Assembly: GCA_963747005.1 (NCBI GenBank)
Contig: CAVVDT010000015.1
Span: 124,001-188,000 of the forward strand
Source: CAVVDT01 sp963747005
GTDB taxonomy: Bacteria > Pseudomonadota > Alphaproteobacteria > Rhizobiales > Aestuariivirgaceae
DNA: 64,000 bases
Direction of reading: 5' to 3'
Shown here: positions 8,694 to 17,636 of the stretch, one piece after another
Layout: each line of letters starts with the position of its first letter
Position numbering within the stretch: position 1 is the first letter of the stretch
Made by a program: the position numbers and the translations under genes
The notes under the pieces: model-generated
Databases searched by the model: none
The model's input: only the letters and a program-made list of their open reading frames with translations
Told to the model about the DNA's origin: nothing

Positions 8694-8979
8694 AAAGCCC
8701 TTCCAACAACACGAACTGGCCCTTGGCCGCGCCTTTGCGTTTCTTCTTGGCGGCGCCGTATTCGGCGGAGTTGTAGAAGTCGCGCGCCTTTTCCATGGAC
8801 GGAAACTCCAGGAGGACCACCCGACGGCCTTCCTTGAAGCCCTCCAGGGTCTCCATGGCGCCTCCGCGCGTCAGGTACTTGCCGCCGAATTTGGCGATGG
8901 CAGCGGGTGCGTCGGCCTTGTACTTTTCGTATTTCTTGGGGTCGGTCACGGTGATGCGGGCGATGATGTAGGCGGGCAT
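8692..8979 (-). CDS. DUF1330 domain protein
   Basis: A 95-aa protein of the DUF1330 family, with a ferredoxin-like dimeric alpha/beta-barrel fold: AYIIARITVTDPKKYEKY at the N-terminus, KYLTRGG in the middle, then LLEFPSMEKARDFYNSAEY, the family signature. The Lys-rich tail (KKKRKGAAKG) is a little unusual. No reaction is established for the family. It stands alone on the minus strand, 13 bp downstream of the PLP dehydratase gene, so it may be the last gene of that run. Confidence 0.85.
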   Translation of the reverse strand: MPAYIIARITVTDPKKYEKYKADAPAAIAKFGGKYLTRGGAMETLEGFKEGRRVVLLEFPSMEKARDFYNSAEYGAAKKKRKGAAKGQFVLLEGL

Positions 8980-8992
8980 GGGCTTATCCCTT

Positions 8993-9937
8993 TCAGGCCG
9001 AGGCGATGGCGCGGGCGAAGGTCTCCGGGTCGGTATTGGCGCCGCACACGATTGCCGCTACCCGCTCCTTGCCCTGGAGACGATAAGCTCCGCAAAGGAG
9101 GGCTGCAACCGCCGCGGCGCCGCCCGGCTCGGTGACGAGGCGCAAGGCATCCCACAGCCAGGCCTGCGCCCGGCGGATATCCCCATCTTCCACCAGCACG
9201 CTATCGGCCACCGCACGGCGGCAGATGTCGAACGCAAGTCCGCCGATGCGCGAGGCGCCCAGCGAATCGGCCGCAATGCCCTTGGGTTGAACGTCCACCG
9301 GCCGGCCGGCGGCGCGCGCTGCATGCAGTGTCGGGCAGCCCGCCGGCTCCACACCGACAATCTTGCGCCCGCCCTCGAACCAGCACGCCACGCCCCCGAT
9401 CAGCCCGCCGCCGCCCACCGCGACGAGAACCGTGTCGGCGTCGGGGGCCTGTTCCTCCAGTTCCAGCGCCAGCGTCCCCTGCCCGTCGATGGTCAATGCC
9501 GCGTCATAGGCATGGAGGGCGAGCGCCCCGCTCTCGGCCTTCCAGGCTTCGCACAGGGCCAGGGCGGCGGCATAGTTCTCACCTTCCACGATCACCTCGG
9601 CGCCGGTCTTGCGGATGCGGTCGATCTTGGCGGGGGCCGAAAGGACGGGAACGAAGATCTTCGCCTTCACACCGCGTCGCGCCGCCGCCCAGGCGACCGC
9701 CAGGCCATGATTGCCGCCTGAGGCCGCCGTCACGCCGGCAGGCGGGGGATCGAGAGCGGTCAGATTGGCCATGGCCCCGCGCGCCTTGAAGGAACCGGTC
9801 TGCTGCAGGCATTCCAGTTTCAGCGTTACCGGCTGTGCAACCCCCGGCATCTCCACCTCGATCACCGGGGTGAGGCGGATCTCATGCCGGATGCGCTTGT
9901 AGGCAGCGGCGATGCTGTCGCGGGAACTGGCGGTCAT
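8993..9937 (-). CDS. PLP-dependent serine/threonine dehydratase-like enzyme
   Basis: A 314-aa fold-type II PLP enzyme. The cofactor lysine K51 lies in QQTGSFKARGA, ASGGNHGLAVAWAA binds substrate, and the phosphate-binding glycine loop is VAVGGGGLIGG. No C-terminal ACT domain is present, so it is the catabolic or hydroxyectoine-type (EutB-like) dehydratase rather than biosynthetic IlvA. It probably deaminates a small hydroxy-amino acid. It overlaps pdxY by 4 bp, so a PLP enzyme and a PLP-salvage kinase are translationally coupled. Confidence 0.85.
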   Translation of the reverse strand: MTASSRDSIAAAYKRIRHEIRLTPVIEVEMPGVAQPVTLKLECLQQTGSFKARGAMANLTALDPPPAGVTAASGGNHGLAVAWAAARRGVKAKIFVPVLSAPAKIDRIRKTGAEVIVEGENYAAALALCEAWKAESGALALHAYDAALTIDGQGTLALELEEQAPDADTVLVAVGGGGLIGGVACWFEGGRKIVGVEPAGCPTLHAARAAGRPVDVQPKGIAADSLGASRIGGLAFDICRRAVADSVLVEDGDIRRAQAWLWDALRLVTEPGGAAAVAALLCGAYRLQGKERVAAIVCGANTDPETFARAIASA

Positions 9938-10740
9938 GGCTTTTCCTGGGGCGCAACGAGGGCGCCGAGATCGAGGGCCGGGCGAGCCTGGCTCGCATCG
10001 AGCACGCATTCAAGCCGTGTCATGGCGGCAGCAAGGGCGGCACCCGGTGAAGCGCCGCTGACGAGGTGCGCAAGATAGAGGCCGCTCAACAGATCGCCGG
10101 TGCCATGCGGCACGCTGGCGCGCCGCCGCGTTTCCACCGTGGCGATATCATCGCGGGTTATGGCCATCGTCGCAAGGCCGCCACCGGCCGCGGGAACGGA
10201 GGTGGCAAGGGTCAGGGCGGGGGGAAGGCTGCGGGCCGCCGCCACCGCCGCATCGGCATCGTCCACCTTGCGGCCTGAAAGCCATTGCAGCTCGAAGCGG
10301 TTGGGGGCGATGACGTCGGCCTGCGGCAGCAGCCGGTCGCGAATGGCCTCGGCGACTGCAAGCGGCACATAGAGCCCGGTATGATCATCGCCGATTATGG
10401 GGTCGCAGAGGACTTTTACGTCCGGTGCCCTTTGACGAATGGCAGCGAGCCGTCCGGCCACCGCTTCGACCTGGTCGGCGCCGGTGAAATAGCCGGTCAG
10501 GATTCCCGCCAGCCCGTCCAGCCAGCCGCCCGCCAGCACCCGGTCGAGGAGCGCTGCGAGGTCGCCCGCCGCCAGCGGCACCTTGACCGGCGTGCCGTGG
10601 CCGGGATGGTTCGAGAGCAGCACCGTTGGCAGCGCCATTGCCGTCACCCCGAGGGACTGCAGGGCTGGCACGGCGGCGGAATTGCCCACCGGCCCGTACA
10701 CGACTTGCGACGAAATGGCGAGGACGGTTCCCACCGTCAT
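9934..10740 (-). CDS. pdxY: Pyridoxal kinase
   Basis: A 268-aa ribokinase-fold kinase. The start AISSQVVYGPVGNSAAVPALQSLG is the pyridoxal-kinase signature, CDPIIGDDHTGLYVP binds substrate and Mg-ATP, APNRFELQWLSG follows, and the C-terminal anion hole/base is PHGTGDLLSG. It phosphorylates pyridoxal to PLP in vitamin B6 salvage. It overlaps genes on both sides by 4 bp, forming a compact operon of FAD oxidoreductase, pdxY and PLP dehydratase. Confidence 0.92.
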   Translation of the reverse strand: MTVGTVLAISSQVVYGPVGNSAAVPALQSLGVTAMALPTVLLSNHPGHGTPVKVPLAAGDLAALLDRVLAGGWLDGLAGILTGYFTGADQVEAVAGRLAAIRQRAPDVKVLCDPIIGDDHTGLYVPLAVAEAIRDRLLPQADVIAPNRFELQWLSGRKVDDADAAVAAARSLPPALTLATSVPAAGGGLATMAITRDDIATVETRRRASVPHGTGDLLSGLYLAHLVSGASPGAALAAAMTRLECVLDASQARPALDLGALVAPQEKP

Positions 10741-11912
10741 ATGACATTGGCCTCCGGCAGGGCATGGCCGGCGGCGATGCGCCCATAGCCGAAGCGTTTC
10801 AGATCGATACTGCGGTAGCCGCCATGCACGATCAGTTCGGCAATGGCGTTGCCGGCGCCCGGCGCCTGTTGCAGGCCGTGGCCGGAAAAGCCGTTGGCGA
10901 AATAGAAGTTGGCGATGTCGGGATGCGGTCCCAGGACGGCGTTCTGGTCGAGGCTGTTGTAGTCGTAATAGCCGACCCAGGCATTCACCACCTTCACCGC
11001 CTCCATGGCCGGGACGCGTTCGGCGAGCAGCGGCCAGATGCGGGTCTCGAACCAGTCATAGTCGACGTCGTAGCCGCCGATCTGCGGCTCTTCGTCTTCT
11101 TCCGGCGACAATCCGCAGATGAACGTCTGGCCCTCGGGCCTGAGCCACACGCCGGAGGCATCGACCAGCAGCGGGCGCCGGTGCGCCGCCTCGCCCGGCT
11201 CGCGGCAGTCGAGCACATAGACATAGCGCTTGCGCGGACCAACCGGCAGGTCGATGCCGGCAAGCCGTGCCACCGCCCCCGCCCCGGCACCGGCGGCATT
11301 GACGATCGCCCCGCATTCCACGGTGGAGCCATCCGAGAGGCCAACGGCGGTAATGCGGCCGGCCTTTCTGTCGATGCGTGTCGCCGCCGCCTCGCGCCAC
11401 TTGACGCCCTGATCGCGCGCGGCGCGTCGCAACAGCGACATCAGGCTGTGCGGGTCGAGCCAGCCCTCGCCCGCGGGTCCGAAGGCGCCGCCGGCGATGC
11501 CTTCCACATTGAGCCAGGGAAAACGCAATGCAAGCCCGTCTCGATCGAGCAACAAGGTCGAGGCGCCATGGGCGGTCTGGATCGCCAGATTGGCCTTAAG
11601 GATGGGCAGGCCATCGCTGGAGGCCAGCAGCAGATAGCCCTGTTCGCGGAACGACACGTCAGCCTCGGGGCCGAATTCCGCCTTGAGGTTGCGGAGGAGC
11701 TGCAGCCCGAACTGCGACAGGGCGATGTTCTCCGGGGTCGAAAACTGCTGGCGGATGCCGCCGGCCGAGCGCGCCGTGCAGCATTCGGCAAACGACATGT
11801 CCTTTTCGACCACCAGGACCGAGCCGGAAAACCCCTGCTTCTTGAGATAATACGCCGTGGCGCTGCCCACCACCGCGCCACCCACAATGACCACGTCCGC
11901 CCGTTCTGCCAT
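10737..11912 (-). CDS. FAD-dependent oxidoreductase of the DAO / sarcosine oxidase family
   Basis: A 391-aa glycine oxidase/DAO-family flavoprotein. The dinucleotide-binding VVIVGGAVVGSATAYYL starts near residue 6, ARSAGGIRQQFSTPENIALS is typical of sarcosine-oxidase-beta-like proteins, and the C-terminal FAD-contacting NGFSGHGLQQAPGAGNAIAE is present. It probably oxidises a secondary or D-amino acid. I use the ATG at 11912 (MAERADVVIVGG); further upstream frames are non-conserved. It heads the operon with pdxY and the PLP dehydratase, which suggests an amino-acid catabolic unit. Confidence 0.85.
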   Translation of the reverse strand: MAERADVVIVGGAVVGSATAYYLKKQGFSGSVLVVEKDMSFAECCTARSAGGIRQQFSTPENIALSQFGLQLLRNLKAEFGPEADVSFREQGYLLLASSDGLPILKANLAIQTAHGASTLLLDRDGLALRFPWLNVEGIAGGAFGPAGEGWLDPHSLMSLLRRAARDQGVKWREAAATRIDRKAGRITAVGLSDGSTVECGAIVNAAGAGAGAVARLAGIDLPVGPRKRYVYVLDCREPGEAAHRRPLLVDASGVWLRPEGQTFICGLSPEEDEEPQIGGYDVDYDWFETRIWPLLAERVPAMEAVKVVNAWVGYYDYNSLDQNAVLGPHPDIANFYFANGFSGHGLQQAPGAGNAIAELIVHGGYRSIDLKRFGYGRIAAGHALPEANVI

Positions 11913-12046
11913 GACCGCACCCACTTCCGGAAAGCGCGCACTGTGCCGAACTTCGCGCCCCGCCACAAGCGGCTGGCGTGGCCCGATCCGGGGGCTTGGC
12001 ATGGCCCCCCATGATCCAATAGGTTCGCAGGCCTCAGGGAGGCAAC

Positions 12047-12940
12047 ATGACATCCATGCAGGTGAGACCAAGGCGCAGCGTGCTCTATATGCCGGGCATC
12101 AACCAGCGTGCCCTCGACAAGGCGAAGACCATCGCCGCCGACAGCCTGATCCTCGATCTGGAAGATTCGGTCGCCCCCGACGCCAAGGAGGTCGCCCGCC
12201 GCCAGGTGTGTGCGGCCGTCAGGGGCGGCGGCTATGGCGGGCGCGAACTGGTCATCCGGGTCAATGCGCTGGAAACCCCCTGGGGCACAGGCGATCTGCG
12301 CGCCGCCGCCACGGCGGGAGCGGATGCGGTACTGATCCCGAAGGTAGCGCGGCCGGGCGATGTGGTCTCGGCGTCCAAGGTGATGCGCTCGGCGGGGGCC
12401 CCGGATGACCTCCAGGTCTGGGCGATGATGGAGACGCCGGCGTCCATCGTTTCCGCCCGCGAGATCGCCGCCGTGGCGGGCGAGCATGGCGTCAACTTCA
12501 CCTGCCTTGTCATGGGCACCAACGACCTGTTGAAGGAATCCCGCGCCCATGCCTCCAGCGGCCGCTTTGCCGTGGTGCCGTGGCTCGCCATGACCATGGT
12601 GGCGGCGCGCGCCTACGGCCTCGACGTCATCGACGGCGTCTACAACAATTTCCGCGACGAGCCGGGCCTGAAGGCCGAATGCGAGCAGGGTCGCACCCTC
12701 GGCATGGACGGCAAGACCCTCATCCATCCCGCCCAGGTGCCGCTCACCAACGCCATCTTCTCGCCCTCGCCCGACGAGGTCGACTGGGCGCGCCAGATCA
12801 TTGCCGCCTTCGCCCTGCCCGATAACGCATCCAGAGGCGTCATCACCATCGACGGGCGCATGGTGGAGCGCCTGCATCTCACCATGGCCGAGCGCACCGT
12901 CACCATCGCCGAGACCATCCGGGCCCTCGAGGCGGCATGA
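12047..12940 (+). CDS. HpcH/HpaI-family CoA ester lyase (malyl-/beta-methylmalyl-CoA lyase-like)
   Basis: A 297-aa TIM-barrel lyase of the CitE/HpcH family: RRSVLYMPGIN at the N-terminus, metal-binding LILDLEDSVAPDAK near residue 36, MMETPASIVSAREIA near residue 127, and GMDGKTLIHPAQVPLTN near residue 223. The family cleaves or condenses malyl-CoA-type esters with Mg2+. The stop overlaps the next gene, a two-domain MaoC hydratase, by 4 bp. That pair is the arrangement expected for mcl and mch of the ethylmalonyl-CoA pathway, which is inference from context. GGGAGGCAAC precedes the ATG. Confidence 0.85.
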   Translation: MTSMQVRPRRSVLYMPGINQRALDKAKTIAADSLILDLEDSVAPDAKEVARRQVCAAVRGGGYGGRELVIRVNALETPWGTGDLRAAATAGADAVLIPKVARPGDVVSASKVMRSAGAPDDLQVWAMMETPASIVSAREIAAVAGEHGVNFTCLVMGTNDLLKESRAHASSGRFAVVPWLAMTMVAARAYGLDVIDGVYNNFRDEPGLKAECEQGRTLGMDGKTLIHPAQVPLTNAIFSPSPDEVDWARQIIAAFALPDNASRGVITIDGRMVERLHLTMAERTVTIAETIRALEAA

Positions 12941-13989
12941 TGAAGACCAGTCCCGGTAATTTCTTCGAGGATTTCCGCCTCGGCCAGGTGATCCGCCACG
13001 CAACCCCGCGCACGGTCACCAGCGGCGATCAGGCACTTTACGCCAGCCTTTACGGGTCGCGCTTTGCGGTGCAGTCCTCGGCCGCCTTTGCCCGCGACGT
13101 CGGCTATCCCGGCTGGCCGGTCGATGATCTCCTCGCCTTCCATATCGTCTTCGGCAAGACGGTGCCCGACATCTCGCTCAATGCAGTGGCCAATCTCGGC
13201 TATGCCGACGGGCGGTTCCTGAGGGCGGTCTGTGTCGGCGATACCTTGTCGACGATCTCCGAGGTCATTGGCCTGAAGGAGAATTCCAGCCGCCGGACCG
13301 GTGTGGTCTATGTGCGCTCGACCGGTGTCAACCAGCATGCGGAGACGGTCATCGACTATGTGCGCTGGGTGATGGTGAACAAGCGCGACCCCGACAGCCC
13401 CGCCCCCGAAGCGGTGGTGCCCGAGCTGCCCGAGTGCGTGGCGCCGGCCGGGCTGGGGGCGGCCTGCCCGGACATCTCAACCGCCGAGTGGATCGACGAT
13501 CTGGCCGGCAGCCCGTACCGCTTCGAGGACTATGAGGCCGGCGAATGCATCGACCATGTGGACGGCGTGACGGTGGAGGAGGCCGAGCACATGCTGGCCA
13601 CCCGCCTTTACCAGAACACCGCCCGGGTGCACTTCAACCAGGTGAGCGAGGGCAAGGGCCGTTTCGGACGCCGCCTGATCTATGGCGGGCATGTCATCTC
13701 GCTTGCCCGGGCGCTTTCCTTCAACGGCCTCGCCGACGCCTTCCACGTGGCGGCCATCAACGCCGGCCGGCATGTGGCGCCGCTGTTCGCCGGCGGTACG
13801 GTGTTTGCCTGGAGCGAGGTTCTGGCGACGGCCGACGTGCCGGGCCGCAGCGATGTGGGGGCGCTCAGGCTCCTCACCCGCGCCACCCGCGATCTTCCGT
13901 GCAGCGATTTTCCCCGCCAGGCCGCGACGCCCGAGGGTCCGGGGGTGATCCTGGAATTCGACTACTGGGTTTTGATGCCGCGGCGCTGA
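12937..13989 (+). CDS. mch: Two-domain MaoC-like dehydratase, probably mesaconyl-CoA hydratase
   Basis: A 350-aa protein made of two MaoC/hot-dog halves (about 1-160 and 175-350). GNFFEDFRLGQVIRHATPRTVT opens the first half; in the second half RVHFNQVSEGKGRFGRRLIYGGHVISLARAL is the hydratase-2-like segment. Length and two-domain layout match beta-methylmalyl-CoA dehydratase (mesaconyl-C1-CoA hydratase) of the ethylmalonyl-CoA pathway. It overlaps the CoA ester lyase gene by 4 bp. The assignment depends on both family shape and neighbour; another enoyl-CoA hydratase role cannot be excluded. Confidence 0.75.
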   Translation: MMKTSPGNFFEDFRLGQVIRHATPRTVTSGDQALYASLYGSRFAVQSSAAFARDVGYPGWPVDDLLAFHIVFGKTVPDISLNAVANLGYADGRFLRAVCVGDTLSTISEVIGLKENSSRRTGVVYVRSTGVNQHAETVIDYVRWVMVNKRDPDSPAPEAVVPELPECVAPAGLGAACPDISTAEWIDDLAGSPYRFEDYEAGECIDHVDGVTVEEAEHMLATRLYQNTARVHFNQVSEGKGRFGRRLIYGGHVISLARALSFNGLADAFHVAAINAGRHVAPLFAGGTVFAWSEVLATADVPGRSDVGALRLLTRATRDLPCSDFPRQAATPEGPGVILEFDYWVLMPRR

Positions 13990-14110
13990 TGTTGCGTGGC
14001 GTGGAAAGATAAAACCATCGGGTGATTTACATTTTTGCATCGCACATAGTAAAACCCCTATAGCCTGTCTCACCGGCCCCTGCGCCGGCCACCCATCGGA
14101 ACGAGGTCCC

Positions 14111-14506
14111 ATGTCGAAGGCCAAGTCCAACCCACGGCCCCTGTCGCCGCATTTGCAGGTCTATACGCCGATGCTGTCGATGATGGTGTCGATCACCCAT
14201 CGCATCACCGGGGCGGCTTTGTTTTTCGGTTTCCTGCTGTTTACCTGGTGGCTGCTGGCGGCGGCCTCGGGCCCCGACTACTTCGATTTCGTGCAGACGT
14301 TGTTCGGGAGCTGGCTTGGCCTTCTGGTGCTGTTCGGCTTCACCTGGGCGCTGATGTACCACCTGCTCGGCGGCATCCGGCACCTGATCTGGGACACCGG
14401 CCGCGGCTTCGATCTGGCGACGGTGGAGTTGCTGGCGTGGATCAATGCCGCCGGATCGATCGTCCTGACGCTCCTGGTATGGGTCGTCGGCTACTGGGTG
14501 AGGTGA
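14111..14506 (+). CDS. sdhC: Succinate dehydrogenase cytochrome b556 subunit
   Basis: A 131-aa membrane subunit with the N-terminal signature RPLSPHLQVYTPMLSMMVSITHRITG and three predicted membrane helices (about 30-52, 68-90, 108-130). The heme-ligand His is in ALMYHLLGGIRHLIWD. It anchors complex II and, with SdhD, binds heme b and quinone. First gene of sdhCDAB; AACGAGGTCCC precedes the ATG. The 121-bp gap upstream is AT-richer than its surroundings and should hold the operon promoter. Confidence 0.95.
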   Translation: MSKAKSNPRPLSPHLQVYTPMLSMMVSITHRITGAALFFGFLLFTWWLLAAASGPDYFDFVQTLFGSWLGLLVLFGFTWALMYHLLGGIRHLIWDTGRGFDLATVELLAWINAAGSIVLTLLVWVVGYWVR

Positions 14507-14511
14507 AGACC

Positions 14512-14892
14512 ATGGGCATGCGCACACCGCTTGGAAAAGTTCGCGGCCTCGGCACCGGCCATTCCGGCACGACGCATTTCTGGCGCGAGCGGATAACCTC
14601 GCTCGCCGGCATCCCGCTGGTGCTGTTCCTGGTGATCTTCATCATTGCCGTGGCGGGTGCTGACTATGTGAGCGTGGTGCGGCTGATCCGCAATCCCTTC
14701 GTGACCGTCGGTCTGCTGCTCGCCATCGTCAACACCGCCTATCACATGTGGCTGGGCATGCAGGTGATCGTCGAGGACTATGTGGCGAACAATGCGCGGC
14801 GCACGGTGGTGCTGCTGGCCAGCACCTTCTATTGCACGGGCCTCGGCATGGCAGCGGCCTACGCCGTGCTCAAGATCAGTTTCGGGAATTGA
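14512..14892 (+). CDS. sdhD: Succinate dehydrogenase hydrophobic membrane anchor subunit
   Basis: A 126-aa subunit that begins MGMRTPLGKVRGLGTGHSGT, the alphaproteobacterial SdhD N-terminus, then FWRERITSLAGIPL. Three hydrophobic helices follow; heme/quinone residues are expected around TAYHMWLGMQVIVEDYV. The ATG at 14512 lies 5 bp after the sdhC stop with the GAGGTGAAG ribosome site overlapping that stop, so the genes are coupled. A longer open frame extends upstream through sdhC but is not coding. Confidence 0.95.
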   Translation: MGMRTPLGKVRGLGTGHSGTTHFWRERITSLAGIPLVLFLVIFIIAVAGADYVSVVRLIRNPFVTVGLLLAIVNTAYHMWLGMQVIVEDYVANNARRTVVLLASTFYCTGLGMAAAYAVLKISFGN

Positions 14893-14900
14893 GCGGCGAG

Positions 14901-16760
14901 ATGGCGAACAGCAACACCACGAACGACAATGACGGTTTCGGCGCAGCCCGCAGCTTTTCCATCGGCGGTCGGGCCTACGACATCATCGACCATACCTTCG
15001 ACGTGGTGGTGGTCGGCGCCGGCGGGGCGGGCCTCAGGGCCGTGGTCGGGGCAGCTTCAGCCGGCCTCAAGACCGCCTGCATCACCAAGGTCTTCCCCAC
15101 CCGCAGCCATACGGTCGCCGCGCAAGGCGGCATCGCCGCCTCGCTCGGCAACATGGGCGCCGACGACTGGCGCTGGCACATGTACAATTCGGTCAAGGGT
15201 TCCGACTGGCTGGGCGATCAGGATACCATCGAGTATCTGTGCCGCGAGGCGCCAGCCGTGGTCTACGAACTGGAGCACTGGGGCGTTCCCTTCTCGCGCA
15301 ACGAGGACGGCACCATCTACCAGCGCCCGTTCGGCGGCATGACCACCAAGTTCGGCGAGGGCCCGCAGGCCCAGCGCACCTGCGCCGCCGCCGACCGCAC
15401 CGGCCATGCCCTCCTGCATACCCTCTATGGCCAGTCGCTCAGGCATTCGGCGGAATTCTTCGTGGAGTATTTCACCCTCGACCTGATCATGGACGATGAG
15501 GGGGTGTGCCGGGGCGTCATGGCGCTGTGCCTGGAAGACGGCACTCTGCACCGCTTTTCGGCCCGCCGCACCATCCTGGCGACCGGCGGCTACGGGCGCA
15601 TCTATTTCTCCTGCACCGGCGCCCATACCTGCACCGGCGACGGCAATGCCATGGTGCTGCGCGCCGGCCTGCCGTTGCAGGACATGGAATTCATCCAGTT
15701 CCACCCCACCGGCATCTATGGCGCCGGTTGCCTCATCACCGAGGGCGCGCGTGGCGAGGGCGGCTATCTGGTCAATTCCGAAGGCGAGCGCTTCATGGAG
15801 CGCTATGCGCCGACCGCCAAGGACCTCGCCTCGCGCGATGTGGTGTCGCGCGCCATGACCATCGAGATCCGCGAGGGCCGCGGCGTCGGGCCCGAGAAGG
15901 ATCACATCTACCTGCACCTCGATCACCTGGGGGCAGAACTGCTGCACGAACGCCTGCCGGGGATTTCCGAATCGGCGCGCATCTTTTCCGGCGTCGACGT
16001 CACCCGCGAGCCGATCCCCGTCCTGCCGACGGTGCACTACAACATGGGCGGCATCCCCACCAGCTACATGGCCGATGCGATCTCGCCCAAGGGCAAGGAT
16101 CGCGATGCCACCGTCCCGGGGCTCATGGCAGCGGGCGAGACGGCGTGCGCTTCGGTGCACGGCGCCAACCGGCTCGGCTCCAACTCGCTGACCGACCTCA
16201 TCGTCTTCGGACGCGCCGCGGCCCTGCGCTGCGCCGAGACACTGAAGGATATGGGGCGCATGCCCGAACTGCCGCGCAACGCCGGCGAAAGCGCCGTCGC
16301 CCGCCTCGATCATTTCCGCAATGCCAAGGGTGGAACCTCCACCGCCGAATTCCGCCGCATGATGCAGCGCGCCATGCAGGACGACTGTGCCGTTTTCCGC
16401 ACCGGCGAGACGCTGCAAAAGGGGGTCAAGCGGGTCCAGGAAATCTGGGACGGCATCGGCGATATCGGCGTCACCGACCGCTCGCTCATCTGGAACTCCG
16501 ATCTCGTCGAGACGCTCGAATACGAGAACATGATCATGCAGGCGGCGGTCGCCATTACCGGGGCCGCAGCGCGCGAGGAGAGCCGCGGCGCCCATGCGCG
16601 CGAGGATTTCCCCGACCGCGACGACAAGACCTGGATGAGGCACACCCTCGCCTGGGCCGATGCCGACACCCACAAGGTAAGGCTCGACTACCGCCCGGTG
16701 CACGCCTGGACGCTCACCGACGACATCGACTACATCAAGCCCAAGAAGCGGGTGTACTGA
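14901..16760 (+). CDS. sdhA: Succinate dehydrogenase flavoprotein subunit
   Basis: A 619-aa flavoprotein. Residues 35-45 (VVVVGAGGAGL) bind FAD, and H70 in FPTRSHTVAAQGG is the covalent flavin histidine. HPTGIYGAGCLITEGARGEGG and the active-site arginine region TVHYNMGGIPT are intact, and the C-terminal VRLDYRPVH is typical. It oxidises succinate to fumarate on the cytoplasmic face. The start at 14901 (MANSNTT) is 8 bp after sdhD with GGCGAG upstream; length fits alphaproteobacterial SdhA. Confidence 0.98.
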   Translation: MANSNTTNDNDGFGAARSFSIGGRAYDIIDHTFDVVVVGAGGAGLRAVVGAASAGLKTACITKVFPTRSHTVAAQGGIAASLGNMGADDWRWHMYNSVKGSDWLGDQDTIEYLCREAPAVVYELEHWGVPFSRNEDGTIYQRPFGGMTTKFGEGPQAQRTCAAADRTGHALLHTLYGQSLRHSAEFFVEYFTLDLIMDDEGVCRGVMALCLEDGTLHRFSARRTILATGGYGRIYFSCTGAHTCTGDGNAMVLRAGLPLQDMEFIQFHPTGIYGAGCLITEGARGEGGYLVNSEGERFMERYAPTAKDLASRDVVSRAMTIEIREGRGVGPEKDHIYLHLDHLGAELLHERLPGISESARIFSGVDVTREPIPVLPTVHYNMGGIPTSYMADAISPKGKDRDATVPGLMAAGETACASVHGANRLGSNSLTDLIVFGRAAALRCAETLKDMGRMPELPRNAGESAVARLDHFRNAKGGTSTAEFRRMMQRAMQDDCAVFRTGETLQKGVKRVQEIWDGIGDIGVTDRSLIWNSDLVETLEYENMIMQAAVAITGAAAREESRGAHAREDFPDRDDKTWMRHTLAWADADTHKVRLDYRPVHAWTLTDDIDYIKPKKRVY

Positions 16761-16839
16761 TGGCGGATGGCGCCGGGTTGGCGCATGGACTGCAAGAAGG
16801 GGCCCACCGGTACCTGCCGGCGCCCGCAAAGGAGACAAG

Positions 16840-17616
16840 ATGGTAGAGTTCAATCTGCCGAAAGGCTCCCGCATCAAGCCCGGCAAGACCTGGCCGAAGC
16901 CTCAAGGCGCGCGCCTCAAGGAGTTCCGCGTCTATCGCTGGAATCCGGACGACGGCGGCAACCCGCAACTCGATACCTTCTTTGTCGATCTCGACAAGTG
17001 CGGACCGATGGTGCTCGATGGCCTGATCGCCATCAAGTCGAACCACAATTCCACGCTCACTTTCCGCCGGTCCTGCCGTGAAGGGGTGTGCGGGTCGTGC
17101 GCCATGAACATCGACGGCACCAACACGCTGGCCTGCACCAAGGGGCTGGACGAGATCGACGGGCCGGTGCGCATCTATCCCCTGCCGCATCTCGACGTGG
17201 TCAAGGACCTGGTGCCCGATCTCACCCGCTTTTACGCCCAGCATCGCTCCATCGAGCCGTGGCTCAAGACGACGACACCCGAGCCGCAGCGCGAATGGCT
17301 GCAATCGCACGACGACAGGGCCAAGCTCGATGGTCTTTACGAATGCATCCTGTGCGCCTGCTGCTCCACCTCGTGCCCGTCCTACTGGTGGAACGGCGAC
17401 CGCTATCTCGGCCCCGCCATCCTGCTGCAGGCCTATCGCTGGATCATCGATTCACGCGACGAGGCCACCGGCGAACGCCTCGACAATCTCGAGGACCCGT
17501 TCCGGCTGTATCGTTGCCACACCATCATGAACTGCGCCAAGACCTGTCCCAAGAGCCTCAACCCGGCCAAGGCCATCGCCGAGATCAAGAAGCTGATGGT
17601 CGAGCGCCAGATGTAG
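16840..17616 (+). CDS. sdhB: Succinate dehydrogenase iron-sulfur subunit
   Basis: A 258-aa protein with all cluster ligands. The [2Fe-2S] set is C79, C84, C87 and C99 (CREGVCGSC plus LACTKG); the [4Fe-4S] and [3Fe-4S] sets lie in CILCACCSTSCPSYWW and CHTIMNCAKTCPKSLNP. It passes electrons from the SdhA flavin to quinone. It sits 79 bp downstream of sdhA with GGAGACAAG before the ATG. Last gene of the sdh operon proper. Confidence 0.98.
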   Translation: MVEFNLPKGSRIKPGKTWPKPQGARLKEFRVYRWNPDDGGNPQLDTFFVDLDKCGPMVLDGLIAIKSNHNSTLTFRRSCREGVCGSCAMNIDGTNTLACTKGLDEIDGPVRIYPLPHLDVVKDLVPDLTRFYAQHRSIEPWLKTTTPEPQREWLQSHDDRAKLDGLYECILCACCSTSCPSYWWNGDRYLGPAILLQAYRWIIDSRDEATGERLDNLEDPFRLYRCHTIMNCAKTCPKSLNPAKAIAEIKKLMVERQM

Positions 17617-17636
17617 CCCGACGGGTAGCCCGCGCA

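Noticed and set aside
11441..13003. 520-codon minus-strand frame across the FAD oxidoreductase upstream region and the CoA lyase
   Set aside because: Shadow of two genes in other frames; composition is Gly/Arg/His-rich without domain motifs.
15057..16886. Long open frame (609 codons) on the minus strand opposite sdhA
   Set aside because: High GC content leaves antisense frames open; sdhA is certain and the antisense text matches no family.
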